NCBI RefSeq assembly: GCF_014653155.1
Contig: NZ_BNAF01000019.1
Location: 1 to 57,515, forward strand
From: Sphingobacterium griseoflavum
Lineage (GTDB): Bacteria > Bacteroidota > Bacteroidia > Sphingobacteriales > Sphingobacteriaceae
Direction of reading: 5' to 3'
Length of the DNA stretch: 57,515 nucleotides
Both the position numbers and the translations under genes were made by a program. Positions 43,817 through 52,527 of this stretch are shown piece by piece. The number at the start of each line of letters is the position of its first letter. Within the stretch, counting starts at the first letter, position 1. The notes under the pieces are model-generated. The model was given only the letters and a program-made list of their open reading frames with translations, made no database searches and was not told the DNA's origin.

Positions 43817-45928
43817 ATGGATACAACAAATTTAGTTCAAGATACCCTGTCGGATAGCAGGAGCATCTTTGAGCGGATTCGATTGGAACTGTTGCAGGCC
43901 AAGCAAGAGATATTGGTTGCTATGGCTTGGTTCACGGATGAAGATCTTTTCTCTGTGCTGCAAGACCGCCTCTTGCAGAACGTGAAAGTTTCCCTCATTA
44001 TCTCCGAGCAGGTCGATAATGAAAAACTCGACTTTGATGCGCTGCGGCGAAAAGGAGCGGAGGTCATCAAAGTAAAAAATGTGGGCTGGGGAATGATGAA
44101 TCAAAAGTTCTGCGTGATCGACCGCAAGATTGCCATCACCGGCTCCTACAACTGGACGATTAATGCCAAGAACAATAACCACGAAACGGTGGTGGTAACC
44201 AATTTTCCTAAGACGATCGAGGAGCTCGTGCGCACATTTTCCGGTATTAAAGATCGGGCGGAAAGACTTCTTAGCGGCGAAACGCTCGAAGATATCGCAA
44301 CGCCGGATCATGAAGTACTGTTGACCAAAGAAACCACTTCTATAGCTATGCAAACACCTATCAGACAAACATCGATGAGTTTTTATGAGCAATCCCTGAA
44401 AGCGTACAGCGATGTATTGGATCACGTCATCGCCTCTGAGGTGGGGTCGTTTGATAAAGAGCTGCTAAAAGCTAGCGGGTTCAATAGGGCGATGGAAAAC
44501 AATGGCGATCATCAGATTCTGCCGCAGGCCATGGATAGCCTTTACTCCAATTTCATCAACGAAGTGGAGGTGGTTGAGGAAAAGAAGAATAGACTACTGG
44601 CGCGAATCGAAGAAGAACGCAAAATAAGTGTGGCCAGTGTAGAACTCAAAACAGCAAATGAGATCGATCATGTCAAAGAAATTGGCCTATTGGAAGCAAG
44701 CAATTCGGATGGAGAGATCCTGCGGTTGACAACGGAGATAACCGATAAACAGCATCAATTAAAGTCAAATCGGGAAACCCAGATTCCATTCTTTAACGAT
44801 AAAATTGCAGTGCTCCAAGATAAGATCAATGCCCTGCAGCTAGCCTTTGTGAAGCCGCCCATTAATTGGCCGGCAACGGCGGTTTTGGGCTTTATGACGT
44901 TGCTGTTAGTCTTGTATATATTCGTGTTCTACTCGTCGGTGGCCTACATTTTTATCTTCTCCAAAGAGGATATCAAAACCATGCTTTTATCAGGGGCACC
45001 CATTATCGAGGCTCCCGAGGTTTTCAATCCGCATGCCATTTCCAAGATATGGGATAAAGGTGCCGGTGGCATTCTTTTTTTGTTTTTGTTCGTAGCAATT
45101 CCTTTGGCATTGGGCATGTACAAGGTCTTCTTTAAGGGAGCCTCGCAGGATATCGATCGTAAAGAGGACAACCAGCAAAATGCCCCGATGGGTCAATTTT
45201 TGATACGGAATTTAGGGATCATCCTCATTATTGTCGTTGATGTTTTCATTGCATACAAGGTTGCGGTCAATATCAACGCTATCGAACTTATTACCGGCGA
45301 TACGGATAAAGAAATGGATGTTTTAGATCTGCTGGGCAACAGTAACTTTTGGTTGGTTTTTGCGCTTGGTGCGTTGGGCGTTTTTTTATTTAGTGTCTTC
45401 TTTGAGAGATTCTTCATCTTGCTAGACAGCCGCACGACTACGCATCACCAAGAAAAAGTGAAGTATGAGGTAAACACGTTCGAGAAGGCTATCGAGGAAC
45501 ATCTCTGTACCATCAACGCGTTGAAGCTAGCGTGTGATGGGGCCGAGGCAGCTATTGTTAAGTTGATGGAAAGCAAAGAAGAGCGCATCCGTCAGGGGCA
45601 ACAAGCGCCGATCCATCAGAACGACAAAATCAAGGGTTTTCAACAGCAGCTTTTATCTTACAAGGAGCGTATCGGCAATATCGGGTCCATGTACCGTAGC
45701 CAGATTGAGAACGATAAACTACCCATCTCGAAAGCCGAGCTGGAGAATAGAGTCAATATCTACATGGAAGGATGGAGCAAATTTCTGTATCAGGACTATG
45801 CTATTTTGCGTGCAGAAACGAAAACCAGGGAAGCTATTCAAGCCTGTGAAAGCTGGCTCAGCCAGCGAAACGTTGTCGCAGACTTGCAAAGCTCCATTTC
45901 CGAAAACCTGATCTCGCTACAAAATTAA
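43817..45928 (+). CDS. PLD-like domain fused to a four-helix membrane region and coiled coil
   Basis: The protein has 703 residues from ATG 43817; an upstream in-frame GTG lies inside the -7 box and cannot be used. A phospholipase D-like domain occupies about 10-150. The HKD motif reads MMNQKFCVIDRKIAITGSYNWT, so the expected His is Asn, while Lys, Asp and the GSYNWT element are kept. It may be catalytically weak or inactive. A coiled-coil stretch (about 240-350) is followed by four membrane segments between about 355 and 545 (FMTLLLVLYIFVFY, ILFLFLFVAIPLALGMY, LGIILIIVVDVFIAY, LVFALGALGVFLFSVFF) and a second coiled-coil tail. It heads the operator-3 operon; the lipoprotein gene starts 11 bases later. 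Confidence 0.8.
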   Translation: MDTTNLVQDTLSDSRSIFERIRLELLQAKQEILVAMAWFTDEDLFSVLQDRLLQNVKVSLIISEQVDNEKLDFDALRRKGAEVIKVKNVGWGMMNQKFCVIDRKIAITGSYNWTINAKNNNHETVVVTNFPKTIEELVRTFSGIKDRAERLLSGETLEDIATPDHEVLLTKETTSIAMQTPIRQTSMSFYEQSLKAYSDVLDHVIASEVGSFDKELLKASGFNRAMENNGDHQILPQAMDSLYSNFINEVEVVEEKKNRLLARIEEERKISVASVELKTANEIDHVKEIGLLEASNSDGEILRLTTEITDKQHQLKSNRETQIPFFNDKIAVLQDKINALQLAFVKPPINWPATAVLGFMTLLLVLYIFVFYSSVAYIFIFSKEDIKTMLLSGAPIIEAPEVFNPHAISKIWDKGAGGILFLFLFVAIPLALGMYKVFFKGASQDIDRKEDNQQNAPMGQFLIRNLGIILIIVVDVFIAYKVAVNINAIELITGDTDKEMDVLDLLGNSNFWLVFALGALGVFLFSVFFERFFILLDSRTTTHHQEKVKYEVNTFEKAIEEHLCTINALKLACDGAEAAIVKLMESKEERIRQGQQAPIHQNDKIKGFQQQLLSYKERIGNIGSMYRSQIENDKLPISKAELENRVNIYMEGWSKFLYQDYAILRAETKTREAIQACESWLSQRNVVADLQSSISENLISLQN

Positions 45929-45939
45929 TCTACATAAAT

Positions 45940-46908
45940 ATGACAACAAGAGTTAATTTAATTCCAGTGCTGTTGGCAGCGCTTATCCTGCACACGGCCT
46001 GCGGAGGTACGGAGCCTCCGCCGCCTATAGCCACTACCACGATTAAGGATTTCAATGTGCTTTTCGTTCCCGATCTGTCCAATCGTATCAATGCCGATCT
46101 TTACCCCAAGCCCGTGCATGATACCATACTCCTCAACCATGCCCTCGGCCAAATTCGATATTTCTGCTCGTTGAACAACAGAAAGACCGGCCAGCAGGAT
46201 ATCTACAAGCTCGATTTTATCAATAAGGGCGTGTTGAGTCGGCAGGCGGTGCGTCCCAGTGAAATGGAAATAAACCTGCGCAAGTTCGGAAACGACATGA
46301 TCAAAAGAGCGAATTACTTTAGGCACAGCCTGCAGCCTGATACGGAGAAGTTCAAGAGAAATGTAGAATCGTTATATGACTACGCTGCGGTGCATCCGTC
46401 CGGTGCCGATGTATGGAATTACTTTAACGAAACGATACGTGGATCATTGCTTCGTGTGCCGGAAGAGGAGGTTTTGCGAACGAAGAACAACATCGTTGTT
46501 AAGGCTAATAAAAACGTTGCTGTCCTTTTGACCGATGGCTACATAGAGAGTGCGAATAAGGGGCAAGGATATTTGGTCAATGGCGAGACCATCGATAAGA
46601 TCCGTAAAGACTACAACAGTAGCGGTTCCCAAGACCTGAAGCAGTTCGTGTATGCTAATAAGGACTATGCGATCAATAAAACCACGCAATCCCTATCGGG
46701 ACTCAACGTACTCGTATGCGAGGTGGTCGACCGCTCGTTGGACAAAAATGGCGCTGCACGTGTGCAACCTACGGATTTCCAGATTATGGAGCTGCTGTGG
46801 ACAAAATGGTTAACCGAGTCCGGGTGCGATCAGGTGAAGGTGCAGCAGGCGGTCAAAACACCGGAAGAGTTTGGCGCAAACCTAGAAACATTTTTAAGTA
46901 GTCTGTAA
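45940..46908 (+). CDS. VWA-like lipoprotein of unknown function
   Basis: The protein has 322 residues. It has a lipoprotein signal (LIPVLLAALILHTACGG; lipobox HTAC) followed by a Pro-rich linker. FNVLFVPDLSNRI and VAVLLTDGYIES resemble the first strand/MIDAS loop (D-x-S-x-R) and the T-D-G strand of von Willebrand A folds, at about residues 38 and 190. It is anchored to a membrane and probably periplasm-facing. It is co-transcribed with the PLD-like gene (11-base gap) and the nuclease gene (3-base gap). Confidence 0.75.
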   Translation: MTTRVNLIPVLLAALILHTACGGTEPPPPIATTTIKDFNVLFVPDLSNRINADLYPKPVHDTILLNHALGQIRYFCSLNNRKTGQQDIYKLDFINKGVLSRQAVRPSEMEINLRKFGNDMIKRANYFRHSLQPDTEKFKRNVESLYDYAAVHPSGADVWNYFNETIRGSLLRVPEEEVLRTKNNIVVKANKNVAVLLTDGYIESANKGQGYLVNGETIDKIRKDYNSSGSQDLKQFVYANKDYAINKTTQSLSGLNVLVCEVVDRSLDKNGAARVQPTDFQIMELLWTKWLTESGCDQVKVQQAVKTPEEFGANLETFLSSL

Positions 46909-46911
46909 TTC

Positions 46912-47454
46912 ATGAACCTTATGAAAATCTGTTTTTATTTTTTCATCCTCTGCTGCTTTTTTACAAGTTGTGTATCTGCGGATGGCAGCAGCATGCGATG
47001 GCCTGAGGAAAGCAATTCGGAACAAAAAACGGCTACCGGTGGGATGTGCCAAGTGACCAAAGTGATCGATGGGGATACCTTTTGGGTGGCGGATGGTAGC
47101 GAAAAATATAAGGTACGTTTTATCGGTGTCGATGCCCCTGAGACGCGTAATTCCCGGTGGAAGCAAAAAGGCAAATTAGCTGCTGAAGCCAAAGCTTTTG
47201 TCAAGAATCTAACGGAAGGTAAATCCGTAAGACTGGAATTGGACGTGCAGCATAAAGATCGATACCAGCGGATTTTGGCCTATGTCTATCTTGCGGACGG
47301 CACGTTCCTCAATGCGGAGCTATTGAAAGCTGGATATGCGGTCGTCGACACCTATCCCCCCAATGTGAAGTATGTGGAATTGTTTACCGAACTGCAAACG
47401 GAAGCACGAAAACAGCAAGTAGGCTTATGGGCGGATAGGGCGCTAGCATACTAA
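46912..47454 (+). CDS. Thermonuclease (SNase) family lipoprotein
   Basis: The protein has 180 residues with a lipoprotein signal (FYFFILCCFFTSC). The staphylococcal-nuclease OB fold is evident: VTKVIDGDTFWV (Asp ligand), VRFIGVDAPET (catalytic Arg and Glu) and DVQHKDRYQRILAYVYL (second Arg and Asp), ending in GLWAD. It is predicted to be a Ca2+-dependent nuclease tethered outside the cytosol. It is the last gene of the operon started by operator 3; its start lies 3 bases after the previous stop. Confidence 0.92.
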   Translation: MNLMKICFYFFILCCFFTSCVSADGSSMRWPEESNSEQKTATGGMCQVTKVIDGDTFWVADGSEKYKVRFIGVDAPETRNSRWKQKGKLAAEAKAFVKNLTEGKSVRLELDVQHKDRYQRILAYVYLADGTFLNAELLKAGYAVVDTYPPNVKYVELFTELQTEARKQQVGLWADRALAY

Positions 47455-47464
47455 TGTCTCGAGC

Positions 47465-47508
47465 TACGGGTTCCCGTAAAAGACTGTCTTTTTCCCTGCT
47501 TAACTTTA
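47465..47508 (+). promoter_or_regulatory. Operator-promoter 4: TACGG-N4-CCGTA plus -7 box
   Basis: TACGGGTTCCCGTA (47465-47478) is identical to the site at 43744 and lies 22 bases before TAACTTTA (47501-47508), one base off TAnnTTTG. It precedes the small Cys-rich protein gene by five bases, so the transcript is nearly leaderless. Confidence 0.78.
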
Positions 47509-47512
47509 TCAC

Positions 47513-47755
47513 ATGATGAAAATTACAATAGCACTTCTATTTATTTTATTGAACAATGATTGTTCGATGCTTCCCGCTGCCCAGGGCGCCAGCGATGAAA
47601 AGGAAACGGTATATGTGTGCGGCAGCGGAAATGGTAAACGATACCATTTAAAAGAGCATTGCCGAGGACTGAACAACTGCAGCGCTAAAGCCGTGAAAAC
47701 TACGGTCGAAAAAGCGAAGAAAGAGGGGAAGACCCTTTGCGGCTGGGAAAAGTAG
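47513..47755 (+). CDS. Small secreted Cys-rich protein
   Basis: The protein has 80 residues with a hydrophobic leader (ITIALLFILLNNDCSML). The mature core VYVCGSGNGKRYHLKEHCRGLNNC and the ending GKTLCGWEK carry four Cys plus two His, suggesting a zinc-binding or disulfide fold. Similar short domains are found in Bacteroidota next to or fused with nucleases, by recall. It shares an operator-promoter with the upstream nuclease operon and lies 90 bases before the restriction-like gene. Confidence 0.72.
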   Translation: MMKITIALLFILLNNDCSMLPAAQGASDEKETVYVCGSGNGKRYHLKEHCRGLNNCSAKAVKTTVEKAKKEGKTLCGWEK

Positions 47756-47845
47756 TTGAATACTAGATTGCTCGCTTTGTTCGTAGATATTCAGGGCTGC
47801 TATCCTTTGTACACACAAAATTATGAACCATCAAAATTTATGTAT

Positions 47846-48892
47846 ATGGATTTCAAAGAAGAACTACGCCAGTTTGCGAAACGTGTAGACCGGCTTTTAC
47901 CGCAAATAAGAACGGAAGAGGCAACGAAAACATCGCTCGTGATGCCCTTTCTAAAGATATTGGGCTATGATGTCTTCGATCCCTTCGAAGTACATCCCGA
48001 GTTTATTGCCGATATCGGAATAAAAAAAGGAGAGAAGGTCGATTACGCAATATTGCGTGAGGAAAAACCGGTGATCCTCATCGAGTGTAAGCATTATGCC
48101 GATGGGCTTGACCCGCATAATTCGCAGCTGTTTCGTTATTTTCACACTACCGAAGCTAAATTTGGTTTGCTCACCAACGGTGTGGAATACCGCTTCTACA
48201 CCGATCTGGTAACCGCCAACAAAATGGATGAAAAACCCTTTTTCGAGTTTAAGATTACAGACATTAAAGACAATGAAATCGCGGAATTGCGTAAATTTCA
48301 TAAATCCGTATTTGATCTGGATAGCATTTCCACCGCTGCCAGCGATCTCAAATATTCCAATGAACTCACTATTTTGGTCAGCGGAGATATGCAACATCCC
48401 TCTGACGAATTTGTGCGATACTTTACCAAGCAGGTGTATCCCAGCGTGGTGACAGCAAAAATTCTGGAGCAGTTTACGCCCTTGGTTAAACGTGTGTTTG
48501 CGCAGATTGTGAACGACCAAATTGCCGAACGTCTTAAAAGTGCGCTAAAGAAAGAAACCGAAACGGAAGAACAGGCTGTCACACCGCCGAGCGAGCCAGA
48601 TGCCCTCATCGTTACGACACAGGATGAGATCGACGGATTCTTGATCGTCAAGTCCATTTTACGTAAAGACATCGAGGTGGGCCGCATCTTCATGCGCGAC
48701 AACCAATCGTACTGTGGCATCCTTCTAGACGATAACAATCGCAAACCGCTCTGCCGTTTTTATTTTACACCCAATCGGCTCCGGATAGGCTTGTTCGATA
48801 AGGATAAAAAAGAAACGAAATATGAGTTGGATCGGCTTGACGATATTTACCGTTATGCAGAGCAGATCGCACAAGCCATAGCAAATTATTAA
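47846..48892 (+). CDS. Type I restriction enzyme R-protein N-terminal domain protein (nuclease-like)
   Basis: The protein has 348 residues from ATG 47846 (ATG 47840 is equivalent; upstream frame from 47756 is less likely). The N-terminal HSDR_N-type fold shows ATKTSLVMPFLKILGYDVFDP, then a PD-(D/E)xK core: VDYAILREEKPVILIECK. GLLTNGVEYRFYTDL follows. There are no helicase or specificity domains, so it is a stand-alone nuclease-like domain with its own helical C-terminal part (about 180-348). It is probably co-transcribed with the Cys-rich gene. DNA cleavage is plausible but unproven. Confidence 0.82.
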   Translation: MDFKEELRQFAKRVDRLLPQIRTEEATKTSLVMPFLKILGYDVFDPFEVHPEFIADIGIKKGEKVDYAILREEKPVILIECKHYADGLDPHNSQLFRYFHTTEAKFGLLTNGVEYRFYTDLVTANKMDEKPFFEFKITDIKDNEIAELRKFHKSVFDLDSISTAASDLKYSNELTILVSGDMQHPSDEFVRYFTKQVYPSVVTAKILEQFTPLVKRVFAQIVNDQIAERLKSALKKETETEEQAVTPPSEPDALIVTTQDEIDGFLIVKSILRKDIEVGRIFMRDNQSYCGILLDDNNRKPLCRFYFTPNRLRIGLFDKDKKETKYELDRLDDIYRYAEQIAQAIANY

Positions 48893-49488
48893 TCATTCCC
48901 TTCAGGGCATGATAAGAACATCGGTATAGGCAAGAAAGTGTAAAAGTCAATAGTCATTCATCTACTGTAAGTTTCTGCGTTATAAACTCAAAGCGGCAAA
49001 CTAGCAATTGATAAGCGAAGCTTAAGCCCGCAATAAGGCTGTCTGAAAAGGCAGTCTTCTTATTGCGTAGTGTATAAATATCTGTCCGTCAGTTTTAAAA
49101 TCGCTAATTTACTAATTGGTATCATGATGGTGCCGGTACAAGAATCAAGTATTAAGATACGAAAAAGTGAAGCAATATCGCTGTCCATAAGGGTTCAGAA
49201 ATAATCGTTGGTGTAAAAGCAGAATCCATCCGCATGGCCATTCCTTTTTTCCCAGATCCGCCGTTCGCAAAATTCCTTATTTAATCGAATTACGTAATAA
49301 CAATCGGTTTTAATAAATATTGTTATTCAATAAATATTAAATTTTACGTGTTACAATACATTGTTTTTATTATTGCACCATTAATTTATTTTTATGGTTA
49401 AGTTTATTTTTAAACACATGATTTTCAGTGTTTTATGATCATGATTTTGTGATTTTGAAACACCCGCTTGATTTATTTTTCAAATATA
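48893..49488. other. Intergenic, about 600 bp
   Basis: No supported gene. An imperfect long hairpin (GCAATAAG ... CTTATTGC, 49030-49066, with G-T pairs) lies downstream of the restriction-like gene. From about 49290 the DNA becomes very AT-rich, with a quasi-palindrome around 49311-49345, leading to the CDCL promoter. Confidence 0.5.
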
Positions 49489-49521
49489 TTTGCATATTTA
49501 AAATTTACTACTCTATTTTTG
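49489..49521 (+). promoter_or_regulatory. Bacteroidota promoter of the CDCL gene cluster
   Basis: TTTG (49489-49492), 21 bases, then TATTTTTG (49514-49521) match the -33 and -7 elements of the primary Bacteroidota sigma factor. The first CDCL start is 22 bases downstream. Confidence 0.7.
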
Positions 49522-49542
49522 AAATAGTCTAACTGATTAAAT

Positions 49543-50736
49543 ATGAGAAACATTCGCACTTATGCCTGTTTTATTGTTGCCTTGGTCGCAACGGTATCAT
49601 GCCAAAAAGAAGCTCAGATTATTGATGCTGATGAACAATCAAAACCCGACATGTTTCAGGGTTTAAAACGTTTTCCTTACAAGCCAACGGTTTTCAATTT
49701 AAGTTCTTTCTCGAATGAAAAGCCGGAAGGAATAGTAAATGACAGAAAGCAAAACACGGTGATTTTTTTGAGGGACAGTATCTGGCCAAATGGCACGGGT
49801 AAAACTTCTTTTTATGAATCCACAGAATTGCCGGCCATCCTCCCCGAGACGAGGATCAAACTTTATTTGGGCGCTATCATCCGTGGCGACCAGGCGGTCG
49901 ATGTAGATAACTTCACGCCACTGCAGATTGCTGCCGTACATCGCAATCCAATCACCATGTATGCTAATTTTCCTACTGATAGCATTTTCAGGACGGTTTT
50001 GCCCGCACCTTCGCAGGATGCGCGCTATGTTAGGGATGCACTTTTAGCAGGAACAGGACAGCAAATCCAATCGTTCACTTACGAGCAAAGTCAATTTCGG
50101 AAAGTCGAAGAACTTAAAAAGTCATTTGGCGCCAATCTCAAAATTGGAAATATCCTTACCGCCGACTTTTTGGATACTACGTCCTCCGGAAATAATAAAA
50201 CAAGGGTACGGGCTGAATTTACACAGGAAAATTTCACAGTTGCCATCGAGCCGCCAATTTACGAACCATTCTTGAAACCCACATTTGATGTTACACAGTT
50301 TGGTGGTTATGACCCATTGATTGTTAGTTCTGTGACCTATGGTAGGAAAGGTATTTTTATGCTAGAATCCGATTCGACCTACGAGATGGTCCGGCAAACG
50401 CTCAATGTAGCATTGACCCTCTCCGCTGAAATGATCGGGATCAGTAGCTCGAATACCCTCGGTGAAAATTTTAGTATAGAATTGGGTGCACGTATGTCCA
50501 ACGAACAGAAAGCTGTTATTGAAAATTCCAAGATCTACGTCTACGTGATCGGGGTAGATGGCACTTCCACCGTGCGCGCCGTTACGGGCGGATTGGCCGG
50601 GTTTGCCCAAATTATTGCACAATCCGGTGGCTTTACACCGCAGTCTCCGGGCGCCCCATTGTACTATACACTTAATTACTTGAGTGATTTTGGAACGTTC
50701 AGAAATCCGTTCCAAGTCCATGTCAGCAATGATTAA
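49543..50736 (+). CDS. CDC-like (CDCL) pore-forming lipoprotein, short form 1
   Basis: The protein has 397 residues with a lipoprotein signal (CFIVALVATVSCQ). It matches the thiol-activated cytolysin (CDC) core in order: LGAIIRGDQAVDVDNFTPL then NPITMYANFP (CDC: GAL-KGN...R-PVTI--LP); a Tyr/Phe-rich FTQENFTVAIEPP; the family YGR motif in SVTYGRKGIFMLES; and GAPLYYTLNYLSDFG near the end. It lacks the C-terminal domain 4 and any undecapeptide, as short CDCLs do. CDCLs of Bacteroidota form MAC-like pores in other bacteria after proteolysis. It is the first gene of the cluster. Confidence 0.82.
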   Translation: MRNIRTYACFIVALVATVSCQKEAQIIDADEQSKPDMFQGLKRFPYKPTVFNLSSFSNEKPEGIVNDRKQNTVIFLRDSIWPNGTGKTSFYESTELPAILPETRIKLYLGAIIRGDQAVDVDNFTPLQIAAVHRNPITMYANFPTDSIFRTVLPAPSQDARYVRDALLAGTGQQIQSFTYEQSQFRKVEELKKSFGANLKIGNILTADFLDTTSSGNNKTRVRAEFTQENFTVAIEPPIYEPFLKPTFDVTQFGGYDPLIVSSVTYGRKGIFMLESDSTYEMVRQTLNVALTLSAEMIGISSSNTLGENFSIELGARMSNEQKAVIENSKIYVYVIGVDGTSTVRAVTGGLAGFAQIIAQSGGFTPQSPGAPLYYTLNYLSDFGTFRNPFQVHVSND

Positions 50737-50877
50737 ATAATCCACGACATTTGAACAGCCTCTTCCATGAGAAAGCGCTGTTCAAATGTTCACCATGTAG
50801 ATACTCGTTTTTGGCGACCAAGGCTATTGGCCTAGCCAATAGCTGATCTTTCCAAAGTAGATACTTCCGTTCAGATT

Positions 50878-52446
50878 ATGATCGCAGCTTTCCGTCTTTT
50901 TTCTGCACCTCGCGTGCTCGCGATTCTCTATATATCGTTGCTGTTGGCTTGCCAGAAAAGCGATGATGAACCTGTCGTCAATCTCGAACAGCAATCGTTC
51001 ATGGATAACTTGGATTCCATTCATCGGTACGCGCGTGAGATCTATCTATGGAATGAGCAGCTCCATATTCCTAGCAGGGAAGATCTTTGGACACGTGTTC
51101 CATTCCAAGGAGCCGAAGTTCAACATTACAGACAAGCCATAGGCGCCTTAACAAAGACGGCAATAAACGCCCGCACGGGCATGGCATACGAGTACAATGC
51201 CAACGACCCTACCGTGCCCAAATATTCCACTTTGGTTAAAGTGGCCGGCACGCCCGTCAATCGGTCATCGCTTGCTTCAGCAACCTATCAAGTGGATAAT
51301 GATTTTGGGGTCGCACTTTACGTCCGTAGTCGAGAGGTTTTTGTGCTTTATGTCGATCAAAATTCGCCAGCAGGAAAGCTGAACTTGAAACGGGGCGATA
51401 GGGTGCTCGCTATCAACGATCAAGAGGTCGATAATCAGAATTACTTGGAAGTCTGGTCGGAGGCCGCGAAACTAACCTTCGCCAAATTGTTGGTTCAATC
51501 ACCGCAAAACGATGGACGCAGGGAGCTACGATTGCGTATCGATCGCTACGATAGAAATCCCGTGATCGGCCAAGCTATGCTATCTACCGGAGGTCGTAAG
51601 ATAGGGTATATCGCGTATGTCGACTTTTCGCAAGAGGCCAATACCAGAAGATATGTGCAGCCCGTTTTTGCCCGTTTTCAGGAAGAGGGGATCGATGAAT
51701 TGATCATTGACTTACGTTACAATGGGGGTGGGTATCAAAATACAGCCATTTATTTAGCAAACGAACTTTGCGGAGATCAGGCTGATGGCCAAGTGATGTT
51801 CACAGAGCATTACAACAAGCTTATGCAGGCCGGAAACGCAACGATTCTGAAAAACCAGATTATCCGCAATCTTGATAACAGCCCTATATATATAGATGGC
51901 CGCGTCGCTACGCTATACGATCTCGACTTCAGCATTGCCGCCAATACCATACGTTACCAGCGTTCCGGAGGTTTTAGGCACTTGAAAAAAGTCCACTTCA
52001 TCGTCAGTGCATATACGGCATCTGCCAGTGAATTGCTGATTAATGTCGTTAAGCCGTATATGGATGTATCCCTCATTGGCGTTTCACTCCGGGGGGAGCC
52101 AACGGTAAAGACCTACGGAAAACCGGTAGGGTTTTTTGACATCGATATTGCTGCCTTCAAATTGTATTTGGCAATGTACCAAATAAAAAATGCACGGGAG
52201 GAAGGTGACTATTTCGACGGCATGCTGGTTGAATATGTTGCCGAAGACAGCCCGAGCCATGATTTTGGTGACGCCGCTGACCCAGCGCTGGCATGGGTAA
52301 TGGGCGGTCATAGTGCTGTTTCACGCAAGCATAATGCAAATAAGCAACAGCCCGCGCTGGGCAAGGTGACCGATGCCACCTACATTTTTGATCATGCGCC
52401 TGCTGGTTTGCTGATCAAGGATCCAAAGACCATTCAACATCGATAG
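50878..52446 (+). CDS. S41 family peptidase, lipoprotein
   Basis: The protein has 522 residues with a lipoprotein signal (RVLAILYISLLLACQ). A PDZ-like segment (VLYVDQNSPAGKLNLKRGDRVLAIND, about 160-190) precedes the S41 core: IDELIIDLRYNGGG, the nucleophile Ser in SAYTASASELL (about residue 384) and the Lys in KTYGKPVGFF (about 415). This is the C-terminal-processing-protease fold anchored to the envelope. It lies between two CDCL genes on the same strand, 141 and 81 bases away. CDCLs need proteolytic activation, so I infer that it may process them. The C-terminal 60 residues are an extra tail. Confidence 0.88.
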   Translation: MIAAFRLFSAPRVLAILYISLLLACQKSDDEPVVNLEQQSFMDNLDSIHRYAREIYLWNEQLHIPSREDLWTRVPFQGAEVQHYRQAIGALTKTAINARTGMAYEYNANDPTVPKYSTLVKVAGTPVNRSSLASATYQVDNDFGVALYVRSREVFVLYVDQNSPAGKLNLKRGDRVLAINDQEVDNQNYLEVWSEAAKLTFAKLLVQSPQNDGRRELRLRIDRYDRNPVIGQAMLSTGGRKIGYIAYVDFSQEANTRRYVQPVFARFQEEGIDELIIDLRYNGGGYQNTAIYLANELCGDQADGQVMFTEHYNKLMQAGNATILKNQIIRNLDNSPIYIDGRVATLYDLDFSIAANTIRYQRSGGFRHLKKVHFIVSAYTASASELLINVVKPYMDVSLIGVSLRGEPTVKTYGKPVGFFDIDIAAFKLYLAMYQIKNAREEGDYFDGMLVEYVAEDSPSHDFGDAADPALAWVMGGHSAVSRKHNANKQQPALGKVTDATYIFDHAPAGLLIKDPKTIQHR

Positions 52447-52527
52447 CACTTGGGGGTAGGCGAATTGATACGCCATGCAACCACGTTTAACATAAATAAT
52501 AAATAGCTAACCTATGCCACGTATAGT

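Noticed and set aside
43832..44425. 197-codon minus-strand frame inside the PLD-like gene
   Set aside because: Antisense to the conserved PLD motif region; no own motif or start context.
49130..49210. 26-codon frame MMVPVQESSIKIRKSEAIS upstream of the CDCL cluster
   Set aside because: Too short and without terminator or conserved feature to support a gene.
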